From: a virus
Length of the DNA stretch: 55,069 nt
Reading direction: 5' to 3' (one strand)
IMG/VR virus record: IMGVR_UViG_3300036792_000058
Coordinates: 1-55,069 of that record
The notes below the pieces were generated by a model, which had not been told where the DNA came from, made no database searches, and worked only from the letters and a program-made list of their open reading frames with translations. Every line of letters begins with the position of its first letter. Position 1 is the stretch's first letter. Shown here in pieces: positions 7,871 to 17,100 of this stretch. A program made the translations under genes and the position numbers.

Positions 7871-10800
7871 ATGTCGCGCCTTATCGGCGAAGCCTACATC
7901 TCCCTGCTCCCAGACGCGTCGCTATTCCGGACAATGGCCACGTCCGAGGTTAACAAGGCGACAGCAGGCATCCGGGGCGACATCAAGCTGACGGCTGATG
8001 CCTCCGACGTTGACAAGAAGGTCGCTGCCATCGCCGCCGCCCTGAAGGGGCTGAAGGGCAACGCGGACCTGAAGTTCAACGCGCGCAGCGCGATCACCAC
8101 CCTGTCGCAACTGGACGCGGCCCTCACGGCGCTGCGCGAGCGGGCGGACAACATCCCGCTCGACATGAACGACACCAAGGGCCTCGCCAAGCTGTACACG
8201 CTCCTCGCGGGCATTGATGACCTGGAGAAGCGCGCGGGGAACGTAGACGCGGACTTCAACATCAACCGCGCCATCGGCAAGCTCTACAGCATGGAGACCG
8301 GCGTCAAGGCGCTGGAGGACGCGGCAAAGAGCATGCGCGCGGACTTCAACACCGCTGAGGCCCAGGCGGCACTGGCTGAACTCGGCGCGGGAGTTGGCAA
8401 GGTCTCCGAGGCCCTGGACAAGATGCGGGCTGACGTTAACGACTCGGCATACCTGGCCAAGATCGTCGCCATGCAGGCCCAGGCCCTGAAGCTCGCGCAC
8501 CAGCTCAAGGACATGCCGGTTACGGCTGACACGCTGCCTTTCCAGGCGTCCCTGTTCAAGCTGGCGGCCGAAGTCGAAGCCTTCCAGAAGAAGCTGGAAA
8601 GCCTCACCGTCAACGCCAGGGTCACGCTTCCGGTAACGCCTGGTGCGTACCAGACGCTTAACACAGGCGGCCTGAATAACTCCGAAGCCCTGCTGATGGA
8701 CCAACTGGCGGCCAAGACCCTTGACGCCATGACCGCGTTCCGGTCCTTCAACAAGGAAATGGACAATACCGTCACGCTGACGCCTATTGTCGCGGCCGGG
8801 CTCGGCAGGATTCTTGCCACTAACCGCATGATCATCGGGGACATGAACCCGTTCTCGGCGGGCTGGTCCTCGCTGACTGCCAAGATGCGGCTGTTCGGCG
8901 GCGCGCTGGACTCTATCCTCCCGCACTGGGCGGCTTCGGTATCCCTGTGGCACCTGGGCGCGGACGCGATCCTGGAATTCGCGGCAGCCTGGGGCCCGGC
9001 TCTTATCGCTGTCGGTGCTTTCGCCGCGTACGCCTATCCCGTGGCCGAGAAGATCTACGGCCAGTGGAAGAACATCAACACCATCCTCGACGGCGTTGGC
9101 GGGAAGCTCCCTGACCTGGGAAGGGGCTTCGACACCATCCAGCGCGCCATTGAGCCTTCCATCATGGAAGCGTTCGGCGAGTACATGCTGATCATCGGCC
9201 GCAATGCCGCGCCGCTCGGCGCTGCGCTGGCTAAGGTCGGAGCGGTTGTTGACGTATGGGGTGCGAAACTGGTCGGCTGGGCTGGCAGTGCCCAGAAGAG
9301 CTTCGACAACATCGTGTCTGTCGGCGCTAAGGACTTCGCCGAGATCGGGTACGGGTTCGAGCAGGTATTCCGGATCATCGGCTCCCTGATTAAGGACCTT
9401 CCCGGCTACGTGCACATCCTGCTGCTAGTCGGTGACGCCATCCTGACAATGACCGCTGACGTGGTGCAGGCTGCCGCGCCGTTCCTCAAGGTCGGCCTGG
9501 CAATTCACGGGTTCCTCATCTACGTCGGCCTTGCGGTTACCGCCGTGCTGGCACTCGGCCGCGCGATGGCCGTGGGAGCTGTCACCAAGTACGCCGACGC
9601 CATGGGAATTGCCCTGGTCGGTATCGGCGGCGACGCTGAGGCGTCCACCAACAAGTTCACCAGGTTCGGTACCGCCATCGGCGGCTTCGTGGGGGTCCTG
9701 GCGGCAGGCGCGGTTAAGACAGGCAGCTACGCGACCAGCATCGGCAAGATAGCGGGCAGCGCCGGCCCTGCTGCGGCCGGGTCCAAGCTACTCGGGGACG
9801 CTGTTGGCCTCATCCCGTTCGGCGCGGAGGGCGCGGCGGCTATCGGCTTCGCTGCGGTACTCGGCGGCGCGGTCTACCTCGGCCTGAAGCTGGTCACGGA
9901 CAACACGGTCAAGTTCAACCAGGCGATGCAGAAGCTGATCTCTACTTCTAACTCAGCGAACATCGGGCAGAACCTGACCGTTGCCCTGGAGAAGACCACG
10001 CGCCAGCTCAACGTGAGCCTCCAGGGCAACGTCAACGCGCAGGAGCAGTACAACAAGGCCGCTGCGAACATTCCGGTGAACGTGTCCGACGCGCAGGCTC
10101 AGTCGGTTAAGAACATCCTGAAGAACCAGCAGCAGCTTACCGACGCACAGAACACCGGCAACAAGCAGTTCCAGACGGCGGCGGCCAACACCACCAGCGT
10201 GTACCACCAGCTCTCTGCTGCGCAGCTACAGGTCATCAGCGAGGGCACCACGTACGGCTCCCGCCTGTCACAGCTCGCCGGGATCTTCGGCAGCGTGGGC
10301 GCGGCGCAGAGCGCCATGAACCTGGTGGGCATCTCCGCTGGCCAGATCGCCACTGAGAACAACGGGACGTTCAAGACGCAGTATGTCGAGCTGGAGGCGC
10401 TGGCCAAGGGCTACGGCTACATGGGCTCGCAGTCTGGCGCGGCCGGCGCGCAACTCGCTGCCCTGAACATCTCCACGGGCACCACGACCAAGAACATCCA
10501 GGCCCTGACGCAGGCAGAGTCCGCATGGGTCAACATGGTCACCAGCGGCGAGTCCGGCTTCGTCGCGTTCGAGCAGGGCTTCCAGGGGCTTTCGGCAGCC
10601 ATGGGCAAGACCGCTGCGGCTGCGCCCCAGGTTACCGTGACGGTGGGCAAGCTGACCGAGCGGTTTAGCGCCCTCGGCGGCACGATGAGCGGCACCTCCA
10701 ATGCGTCCCTCGCCGTGCGCCAGGCGTTCGACTCCCAGCTCACTGCGGGCACCACTCTGTTCGGGAACCTTCAGACCCTGGCCGCAGCGTCCGGTAATAC

Positions 10801-13414
10801 CAGCAAGGCGCAAAACGAGCTGGCTAAGTCCGGCAAGGACATCATCGCCCAGCTTCTCCCGTTCGCGGCGGGCAGCAAGCAGGCGACGGCTGAGGTCAGC
10901 TCCCTCGCGCAGCTCATGGGCGGCCCGGCCACCGACAGCTTCCAGACCCTTGCCAAGTGGGTAGGCAACACCAAGGGCGCTGAGGCTGACCTGAACACCG
11001 AGCAGGGCAAGCTGACCATTTCCGCCGCCAACCTGACCACGGCGGAGAAGAACCTCGGCAACGCGATCCTGACCTCGATCACCAACGCCGAGTCCGCCGC
11101 GATCATCAAGACCGCGAACTTCGGCAACGCGCTTAACGGGCTGGCGCAGGCGGCGTCCAACTCCAAGGGACAGGTCACCCAGGCTGCCCTGGCTTACTCT
11201 GGTGAGTTCTACCAGGCGATGCTGAAGACCGGGGAAGGCACCTCGGCTGCCAAGCAGCAGCTCAACGCCTACCTGAAGCAGCTCGGGTACGGCCCTGCCG
11301 CCATTGCCTCTATTGACTCCCAGCTCGGCGCTTCTACTGCCGCACTGAACAAGTACGTCGCGGTTCAGGCTCAGAGCGCTACGGCGGCTAAGAACTTCCA
11401 GAAGGCCACGTCGGCTAACGCCTCTGCCGTCCAGCAGCTCACGTCGGTAATGCCCGGCACCATTAACGAGCAGAACCTCATGTGGAATGCGCTGGTCAAG
11501 CAGGATGCAGCGATGGTCACCTCGGGCAGGGACGCGACCGGGGCCAAGGGGCAGTTCGTGAGCTTCGCGGTCCAGGGCCTTCAGCTCACCACGCAGCAGG
11601 CGCAAGCACTGTGGTCGAAGTTCGGCAACCAGAACCTCGATCAGATAGCAGGCAAGGCCGGCGCTACCAAGGCCGCGTTCCTGAACATGGCCGAGAACGG
11701 CCTGCACATCTCCACGCACGAGGCGCAGACCCTGTGGGGCGAGTTCGCCTTGCAGAACCTGGACATGATCGTTACCAAGGGTAACAGCGCCAAGTCCATG
11801 TTCGTCAACCTGGCGCGCAACGGCCTGGACCTGACTACCTCGCAGGCGAATGCCCTGTGGGCGGCGATGGAGAAGCAGTACCTCGACACCCTCGCGCACA
11901 AGGCGGGCGAGACCGAGGCGCAGTTCATCAAGACCGCTGCGCAGTTCGGGGAAACGGCTGCCCAGGCCAAGATCCTGTGGGAGCAGCTTCACCAGGTGGC
12001 GGGCAACTACGCCGCGAACATCGCCTTCAAGGTGTCCGGCGGCGGCAGCGTCACGGTCAACGGCACCGTGTCTGTCTCGGCTGGCACCCTCGCGCCCGGC
12101 GCTTCGGTGGCTAACCCGCCGCCCAACGCCGCGCAGAAGGCGCAGGCAACGGCGTCCGCCCTGACGCACAAGTACATGGGCGGCCCGATCCCGGAGCTGG
12201 CCGGCGGCGGCAAGGTGCCCGGCTGGCACAACGGCGGCGACGACACGCTGGCTGTCTCACCGAAGGGCCCTGTCGCGCTCCAGGGCGGCGAGGCCATCGT
12301 TCCCAAGAACCTGGCTACCCACCCGTCGTTCACCAGCTTCGCCAAGGGCCGCATTCCCGGCTACGCCAGCGGCGGCATCCTCGACTCCACCGTGGCCGGC
12401 TTGCCCATCGACCCGTCTGCGGGCTCCAAGCTGATGGACAAGTACCAGGAACCGGGCTTCGCTGACAAGACTGCCTCGCAACTTACCACCCAGCTTTCCA
12501 AGGCCCTCGGGCCGGCCCTGAACAGCGCCATCAACAACGCGAAGCAGGCCGCGCTGCTCGCAGGCAGCAACTACACGGGCGGCATCGCGGGCGGCGGCTT
12601 CGAGTCCATCGGCAACCTGCTGAACTTCGCCCGTTACTTCATGCAGAACGGCCTGAACCGTGCGGCGGCAGCGGGCATGGCCGCTACCATCTCTGGCGAG
12701 GAGAACTCCCTCGGCCCTGAGTCGGTGGGTTCCGGAGGCTTCGGCCTCATCGGCTGGACCGGCAACACCATCGGCCTCCCGCCCGGCTACCACGGCCCGA
12801 CCGGCAACGTGGCCTACGACCTTGCCGCCCAGCTCAAGGGCGTCATCGGCTACATGAACTCCCGTGGCGGCGCTGGCCCGCTGAACGCGGCTGGCAACCC
12901 GGTCCTGGCCGGCGACGTGTGGTCGCGCTACGAGGCTCCGCTGGTGCCGCTGTCCGACACGCGGCCCGCCATTGCCCAGGAGCTGTACGCCCTGCTCGGC
13001 GGCCCGGCTACCTCCGGTGCGCAGGTTGTCAACGGCGCGGTGAACGGCGGTGTGACCTCCGGTAACGGCGGCGGGGTTATCGCCAACGGCTACAGCTACG
13101 CAAAGGGCGGCCGGATCAAGGCGTACAGCACGGGCGGTGCCATCAACGAGCCTGTCTACGGCCAGGGAGCCTACACCGGGATGCCGTACAGCTTCGCGGA
13201 GAACGGCCAGCCGGAGTACGTGAGCAACGCCGGGCAGGCAGCGGCCGGGTCGAACATGATGCAGCCGATAACCACCTACCAGGGCCAGGACATCGTGTCC
13301 GCGCTGAACTACATGATCACGCTGTGGAAGCAGTTCCCGCAGGCTATCGGGTCGGCTATCGGAACCGGGACCGGCAACGGGGTCAAGCACGGTTACTACA
13401 CAGGCCAGAACTAA
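7871..13414 (+). CDS. Tape measure protein with C-terminal lysozyme-like domain
   Basis: 1847 residues, the longest tail-operon helical protein, in the expected place. Residues ~1-280 are helical with repeated Ala/Leu heptads. Hydrophobic, possibly membrane-inserting segments lie at ~357-395, ~515-535 and ~543-575. A four-fold ~41-residue repeat spans ~1228-1375. Near 1573-1710 a domain with the context MAATISGEENSLGPESVG and GFGLIGWT resembles phage tail lysozyme domains, with Glu in SGEEN as probable catalytic acid; it would cut peptidoglycan at DNA entry. The size predicts a tail well above 200 nm. Confidence 0.9.
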   Translation: MSRLIGEAYISLLPDASLFRTMATSEVNKATAGIRGDIKLTADASDVDKKVAAIAAALKGLKGNADLKFNARSAITTLSQLDAALTALRERADNIPLDMNDTKGLAKLYTLLAGIDDLEKRAGNVDADFNINRAIGKLYSMETGVKALEDAAKSMRADFNTAEAQAALAELGAGVGKVSEALDKMRADVNDSAYLAKIVAMQAQALKLAHQLKDMPVTADTLPFQASLFKLAAEVEAFQKKLESLTVNARVTLPVTPGAYQTLNTGGLNNSEALLMDQLAAKTLDAMTAFRSFNKEMDNTVTLTPIVAAGLGRILATNRMIIGDMNPFSAGWSSLTAKMRLFGGALDSILPHWAASVSLWHLGADAILEFAAAWGPALIAVGAFAAYAYPVAEKIYGQWKNINTILDGVGGKLPDLGRGFDTIQRAIEPSIMEAFGEYMLIIGRNAAPLGAALAKVGAVVDVWGAKLVGWAGSAQKSFDNIVSVGAKDFAEIGYGFEQVFRIIGSLIKDLPGYVHILLLVGDAILTMTADVVQAAAPFLKVGLAIHGFLIYVGLAVTAVLALGRAMAVGAVTKYADAMGIALVGIGGDAEASTNKFTRFGTAIGGFVGVLAAGAVKTGSYATSIGKIAGSAGPAAAGSKLLGDAVGLIPFGAEGAAAIGFAAVLGGAVYLGLKLVTDNTVKFNQAMQKLISTSNSANIGQNLTVALEKTTRQLNVSLQGNVNAQEQYNKAAANIPVNVSDAQAQSVKNILKNQQQLTDAQNTGNKQFQTAAANTTSVYHQLSAAQLQVISEGTTYGSRLSQLAGIFGSVGAAQSAMNLVGISAGQIATENNGTFKTQYVELEALAKGYGYMGSQSGAAGAQLAALNISTGTTTKNIQALTQAESAWVNMVTSGESGFVAFEQGFQGLSAAMGKTAAAAPQVTVTVGKLTERFSALGGTMSGTSNASLAVRQAFDSQLTAGTTLFGNLQTLAAASGNTSKAQNELAKSGKDIIAQLLPFAAGSKQATAEVSSLAQLMGGPATDSFQTLAKWVGNTKGAEADLNTEQGKLTISAANLTTAEKNLGNAILTSITNAESAAIIKTANFGNALNGLAQAASNSKGQVTQAALAYSGEFYQAMLKTGEGTSAAKQQLNAYLKQLGYGPAAIASIDSQLGASTAALNKYVAVQAQSATAAKNFQKATSANASAVQQLTSVMPGTINEQNLMWNALVKQDAAMVTSGRDATGAKGQFVSFAVQGLQLTTQQAQALWSKFGNQNLDQIAGKAGATKAAFLNMAENGLHISTHEAQTLWGEFALQNLDMIVTKGNSAKSMFVNLARNGLDLTTSQANALWAAMEKQYLDTLAHKAGETEAQFIKTAAQFGETAAQAKILWEQLHQVAGNYAANIAFKVSGGGSVTVNGTVSVSAGTLAPGASVANPPPNAAQKAQATASALTHKYMGGPIPELAGGGKVPGWHNGGDDTLAVSPKGPVALQGGEAIVPKNLATHPSFTSFAKGRIPGYASGGILDSTVAGLPIDPSAGSKLMDKYQEPGFADKTASQLTTQLSKALGPALNSAINNAKQAALLAGSNYTGGIAGGGFESIGNLLNFARYFMQNGLNRAAAAGMAATISGEENSLGPESVGSGGFGLIGWTGNTIGLPPGYHGPTGNVAYDLAAQLKGVIGYMNSRGGAGPLNAAGNPVLAGDVWSRYEAPLVPLSDTRPAIAQELYALLGGPATSGAQVVNGAVNGGVTSGNGGGVIANGYSYAKGGRIKAYSTGGAINEPVYGQGAYTGMPYSFAENGQPEYVSNAGQAAAGSNMMQPITTYQGQDIVSALNYMITLWKQFPQAIGSAIGTGTGNGVKHGYYTGQN
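11553..11990 (+). repeat. Four ~41-residue repeats inside the tape measure protein
   Basis: Successive units share the pattern F-x3-A-x2-GL-x-[LI]-[TS]-x3-A-x2-LW, then QNLD or QYLD and a KAG/KGN turn. The fourth is shorter. Tape-measure length sets tail length, so unit gain or loss would change it. Confidence 0.6.
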
Positions 13415-13423
13415 TGCTTCCCT

Positions 13424-13446
13424 GTGAAGTCCCTTCACTGTAGGCT
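13424..13446 (+). promoter_or_regulatory. Inverted repeat and -10-like element upstream of collagen-like gene
   Basis: A perfect GTGAAG-TCC-CTTCAC palindrome (13424-13438) is followed by TAGGCT (13441-13446), about 30 bases before the GTG start at 13477, which has an AGGAGG site. The palindrome lies where an operator would overlap a -35/-10 spacer. This suggests separate regulation of the collagen-like gene from the tail operon. Confidence 0.4.
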
Positions 13447-13476
13447 GACCCCGAAAGCGAACTACCAGGAGGATTT

Positions 13477-14103
13477 GTGATCAGGAACCTCGGCTCTACT
13501 GTCAGGCGCATTCCCCGGCGCATGCTGTTCATCGGCGTAGGTGTCCTGGTCCTCATAGGCATAGCCGTCCCGTCTGCCCTCGCGTCCATCCCGGATTCCG
13601 GCGGCGTCATCCACGGTTGTTACCACCCTCAGGCCAACGGAGCTAGCACTCCGCTCGGTGTCATCGACACGGCTCTTCCCAGCGGGCACTGCCCCGGCGG
13701 CTGGACAGAAATTGACTGGGGCCAGACCGGACCCGCAGGCGCTACTGGACCCGCAGGTCCGGCTGGGCCCTCTGGTCCGCAGGGTGATACAGGGATGGAA
13801 GGCCCGGCCGGAAATTACACCTTCTACACTGCACAAACCAACGACTACGTACCGCCTGCAACGTCAACCTACGATGTCCTCGCGCAATGCAATAGCGGCG
13901 GGGATATTGCAACAGGCGGAGGATTTGATATAAACGCGGGGGGCGGGTTCCCCGGCGTCACGGTGGCCAGTAGTGTGCCGTTGACACCCAGTAACGGGCA
14001 ACCTCCGTATGGCTGGGAAGCCATATTCAACAATACTAACAGCTCAGGGGAAGTAGAAGTTCACGTGTACGCCGTATGCGAACACGCGAACTCGCAGCCT
14101 TAG
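13477..14103 (+). CDS. Secreted collagen-like protein (signal peptide, GXY repeats)
   Basis: 208 residues. Arg-rich N-terminus, hydrophobic segment (~16-33) and an AxA-like cleavage region: a signal peptide or anchor. Then IHGCYHPQ...VID...CPGGWTEIDWGQ, the motif that precedes collagen repeats in many secreted actinobacterial proteins. About ten Gly-X-Y triplets follow (GPAGATGPAGPAGPSGPQG), then a C-terminal beta domain with two Cys. Strong AGGAGG site. The host-type architecture inside a tail operon suggests acquisition from an actinomycete, either as a virion component or a secreted moron. Confidence 0.75.
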   Translation: MIRNLGSTVRRIPRRMLFIGVGVLVLIGIAVPSALASIPDSGGVIHGCYHPQANGASTPLGVIDTALPSGHCPGGWTEIDWGQTGPAGATGPAGPAGPSGPQGDTGMEGPAGNYTFYTAQTNDYVPPATSTYDVLAQCNSGGDIATGGGFDINAGGGFPGVTVASSVPLTPSNGQPPYGWEAIFNNTNSSGEVEVHVYAVCEHANSQP

Positions 14104-14115
14104 TGTGGAGATGTA

Positions 14116-17100
14116 GTGTCAGCGTATAGCGGCCCAGGGAATTTCCCGTACTGGATGACGATCGCCAACACAGCAGGCGGCAGCGGCACGCTTACTGAGT
14201 CGGAGAACATTCCGGTTAATGGTAACGGCACCTCCCAGTACCAATTCCAGATCGTCTGCTCGTACGCGACAACATGGGCTTCCGGCGCGGCCATTTACGT
14301 CTCCTGGTATAACGCCACCGGGACGCTGATCAGCTCTAGCTCTGTGATCACGCAGACGAACATGACCGGCGGGGTCCTCTACACGATTAACACCGGCCTG
14401 ATTACCGCTCCTGCCCTGTCGGTTTACGCCGTTGCGCAGATAGAGCTGGTCGGCAACCCGTCCTCGGTCAACCCGCTTTCGGTCTACCAGGCCGAAATGG
14501 ATAACATCCCCACTTCCCTGCCGGTCAACATAAACTACGCATTCACGTACACGACCTGGCCTTGGTCGTCGGCAAGCGCAGGCGTGGTGCTCGGCTGGAA
14601 CTCCAGTCCTTTCCTGGCCGGTGACACTGACTCCCTGGTACTCGACGGGCAGATCGAGCTGATGGGCGGCGGCCAGGGCATCCCGAGCACGATCCCCGAG
14701 CTGCTTGACTCCAACGGCCAGGGGCCGACGTTCCGCATCCTCGCGCCGCCCTCGCTGAACTCCGCAGCTTACGGCTACGAGTCGTCGTATGACCTGAATG
14801 CGCCCCAGCCGACGCAGGACGTGGTGGCTTCCATGCTGCTGGACGGGGAACGTCCCTTCGGCTACCGCGCGAGCAACCGCACCATCAGCCTGCCAGTCAT
14901 GATCTTCGGTACCCAGGCGGGCGGCATGGCCCAGGTGCTGAAGGCGCGCGAGATGCTGATGGCTCTCATCGACCAGCAGTACTGGCAGATCAAGTGGACC
15001 TCCGCCGACACTGGCCTGCCCATGCTCCTCGACGCGTTCCGCGCCCTGGCCTCGGCCCCGGTGTACGGCTTCAACTACTCCGCTGGCGGCAGCGCGACAG
15101 GCGCGACCATCGGCAGGGCGAACTACCCCATCGCCCTGGTCACGCTGGAGATCCAGGCCCTGCCGTACGGCCGGAGCGACGTTGACGGCGTGCAGAACCT
15201 GACCATGGCCAACCCGATCATCGGGGGCGTCCAGTCAAGCGGCTCGTCAACTATCGACGGCTTCGCCACGGTGTTCAGCCCGCCGCCGATCATCAACGCT
15301 CCCACCTGGACCTCGCTGAACGTCAGCAACCCGACCACCACCAGCTCGTTCACCATCGCCTACGGCGTCACCATGACATCCGGTAGCCACACCGTTGTCG
15401 TGCAGTTCCAGACTTCCGCCAACAACATCACGGGCGTCACCGACACGCAGGGCAACCCGTTCACCCTCGCCTCTGTCCAGCGGAACGGCTCGGCCAGCCA
15501 GTACAACTTCGTGTACACCGCGCCAATCGTTAACGGCGTCGGGGCTACCGACCACGTGACAATTACCTCGTCCACGACGCAGAACTTCCAAGCCGACCTG
15601 CTCGCCGTATCCGGCGCGTGGACTCCGCTGGCTGCCTCGGTATCTGAAACAGGCACCGCAACCAGCTACGGCGCTAACATCACCGGCCTTTCCGACTACG
15701 ACCAGATGTTCAGCGTCTCGTTCGGCGCGGGGAGTTCCGGCGCACTGCCAACGGGATTCAACTCAATTGCCACGCCATCGGGTAACGGCTGGAACGCCAC
15801 CATTTCCTGGTTCGCGCAGCCCATTAACCAGACTGCGCTGACGTACAACATCGCCAGCGGCTTGCCTAACCCCTCGGGCGTCGTGGTCATCCCGATGCAG
15901 CCCACCAACAGGTACTGGAACTGGGACACTACCACGCCGCCGCCGGGTTACGTGGGCCACAGTGCGCACTACGCGGCTCCCCGGCCTATCAAGACGCCGT
16001 ACCCGGCCGCGAACTTCCAGCAGACTCTTGCGGTACCCGCGAGTATTGTCGGCTGCCCTGTGCTGTCTGTGTGGTTCGGGCAGAGCTATGACACCCAGTG
16101 GCCGGCAAACCCGTCGTTCATCTCCAACGTCAACCTGCAATGGACGCTGATCGATAACATCGGGCGCTCCATCTCGTTTTCCACATCGTCCAAGAAGGTT
16201 ACCTGGGGAGCAAATCCCACCGCTCCCAAGTGGACGAAGATCAACGCGGCAATCCCGCAGGGCAAAGCGTTCAGTTACAACGCAATTACGGGTTACAACG
16301 TCACGATTACCAACTGGTCGGCCTCCGGCCACACCGGCTACGTACGCATGCACTGCTGGCTGAATGACATCGTGGCAACCCCGAACACCGTGCAGAACCA
16401 GGTCTCGGCGCGCGGCTCGCTGTACAACCTGTTCGCCCTGCCGGGCTCGGCGCGCTCTCCGATCAGCGTTCAGTGCCAGATGCCAGCCTCGGCAAACATC
16501 GTCAAGGAAATCACCACGCCGGCCACCGGCACCTGGGTTGTCCCGCCGGGTGTGTACTCAGTTCAGGCTGAAGCGTGGGGCGCTGGCGGCGCGGGGTCCT
16601 CGACCAACCTGTCCCGCACCATTGCGGCGGCCGGCGGAGGCGGCGGTGAGTTCGCGGAGGAGCTTGCCCTGAACGTGCTGCCCGGTACCAACGTGCCGTG
16701 GTCCATCGGCGCGGCGGGTCTTCCCGGCCAGCTCACTAACACCGTCGTGCAGTTCACCACAGCCGGGCTCGCGCACTGGACCTGCCCGGTCGGCGTTACC
16801 ACCGTACTCATGGAAGCGTGGGGCGGCGGAGGCGCGGGAGCAGCCGGAGGCGGCGGTGGCGGTGGCGGAGGCTACGGGTCTAAGCAGCAGGCAGTCACAG
16901 CGGGCGTCACCTATTACATCTGGGTGGGCAAGGGCGGCAAGGCCGACACCGGAACCTCCAGCGCCCAGAACGACGCCCGTATCGGCGGTGCTTCCTACAT
17001 GGCCAGCGGCCCTGGCCTCACCTACACCGCCTCACTGTGCTCGGCGTCCGGTGGTAACACCGCCCTGACAGGCGGCAGCTCCGGCGGCCACGGCGCGACC

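Noticed and set aside
7922-9415. 497-residue minus-strand open frame
   Set aside because: Shadow of the tape measure gene; no domain or start signal.
10268-12229. 653-residue minus-strand open frame
   Set aside because: It is antisense to the tape measure gene, Arg/Gly/Leu-rich as expected for a GC-rich shadow frame.
12257-13438. 393-residue minus-strand open frame
   Set aside because: Antisense to the tape measure 3' end and of shadow composition.
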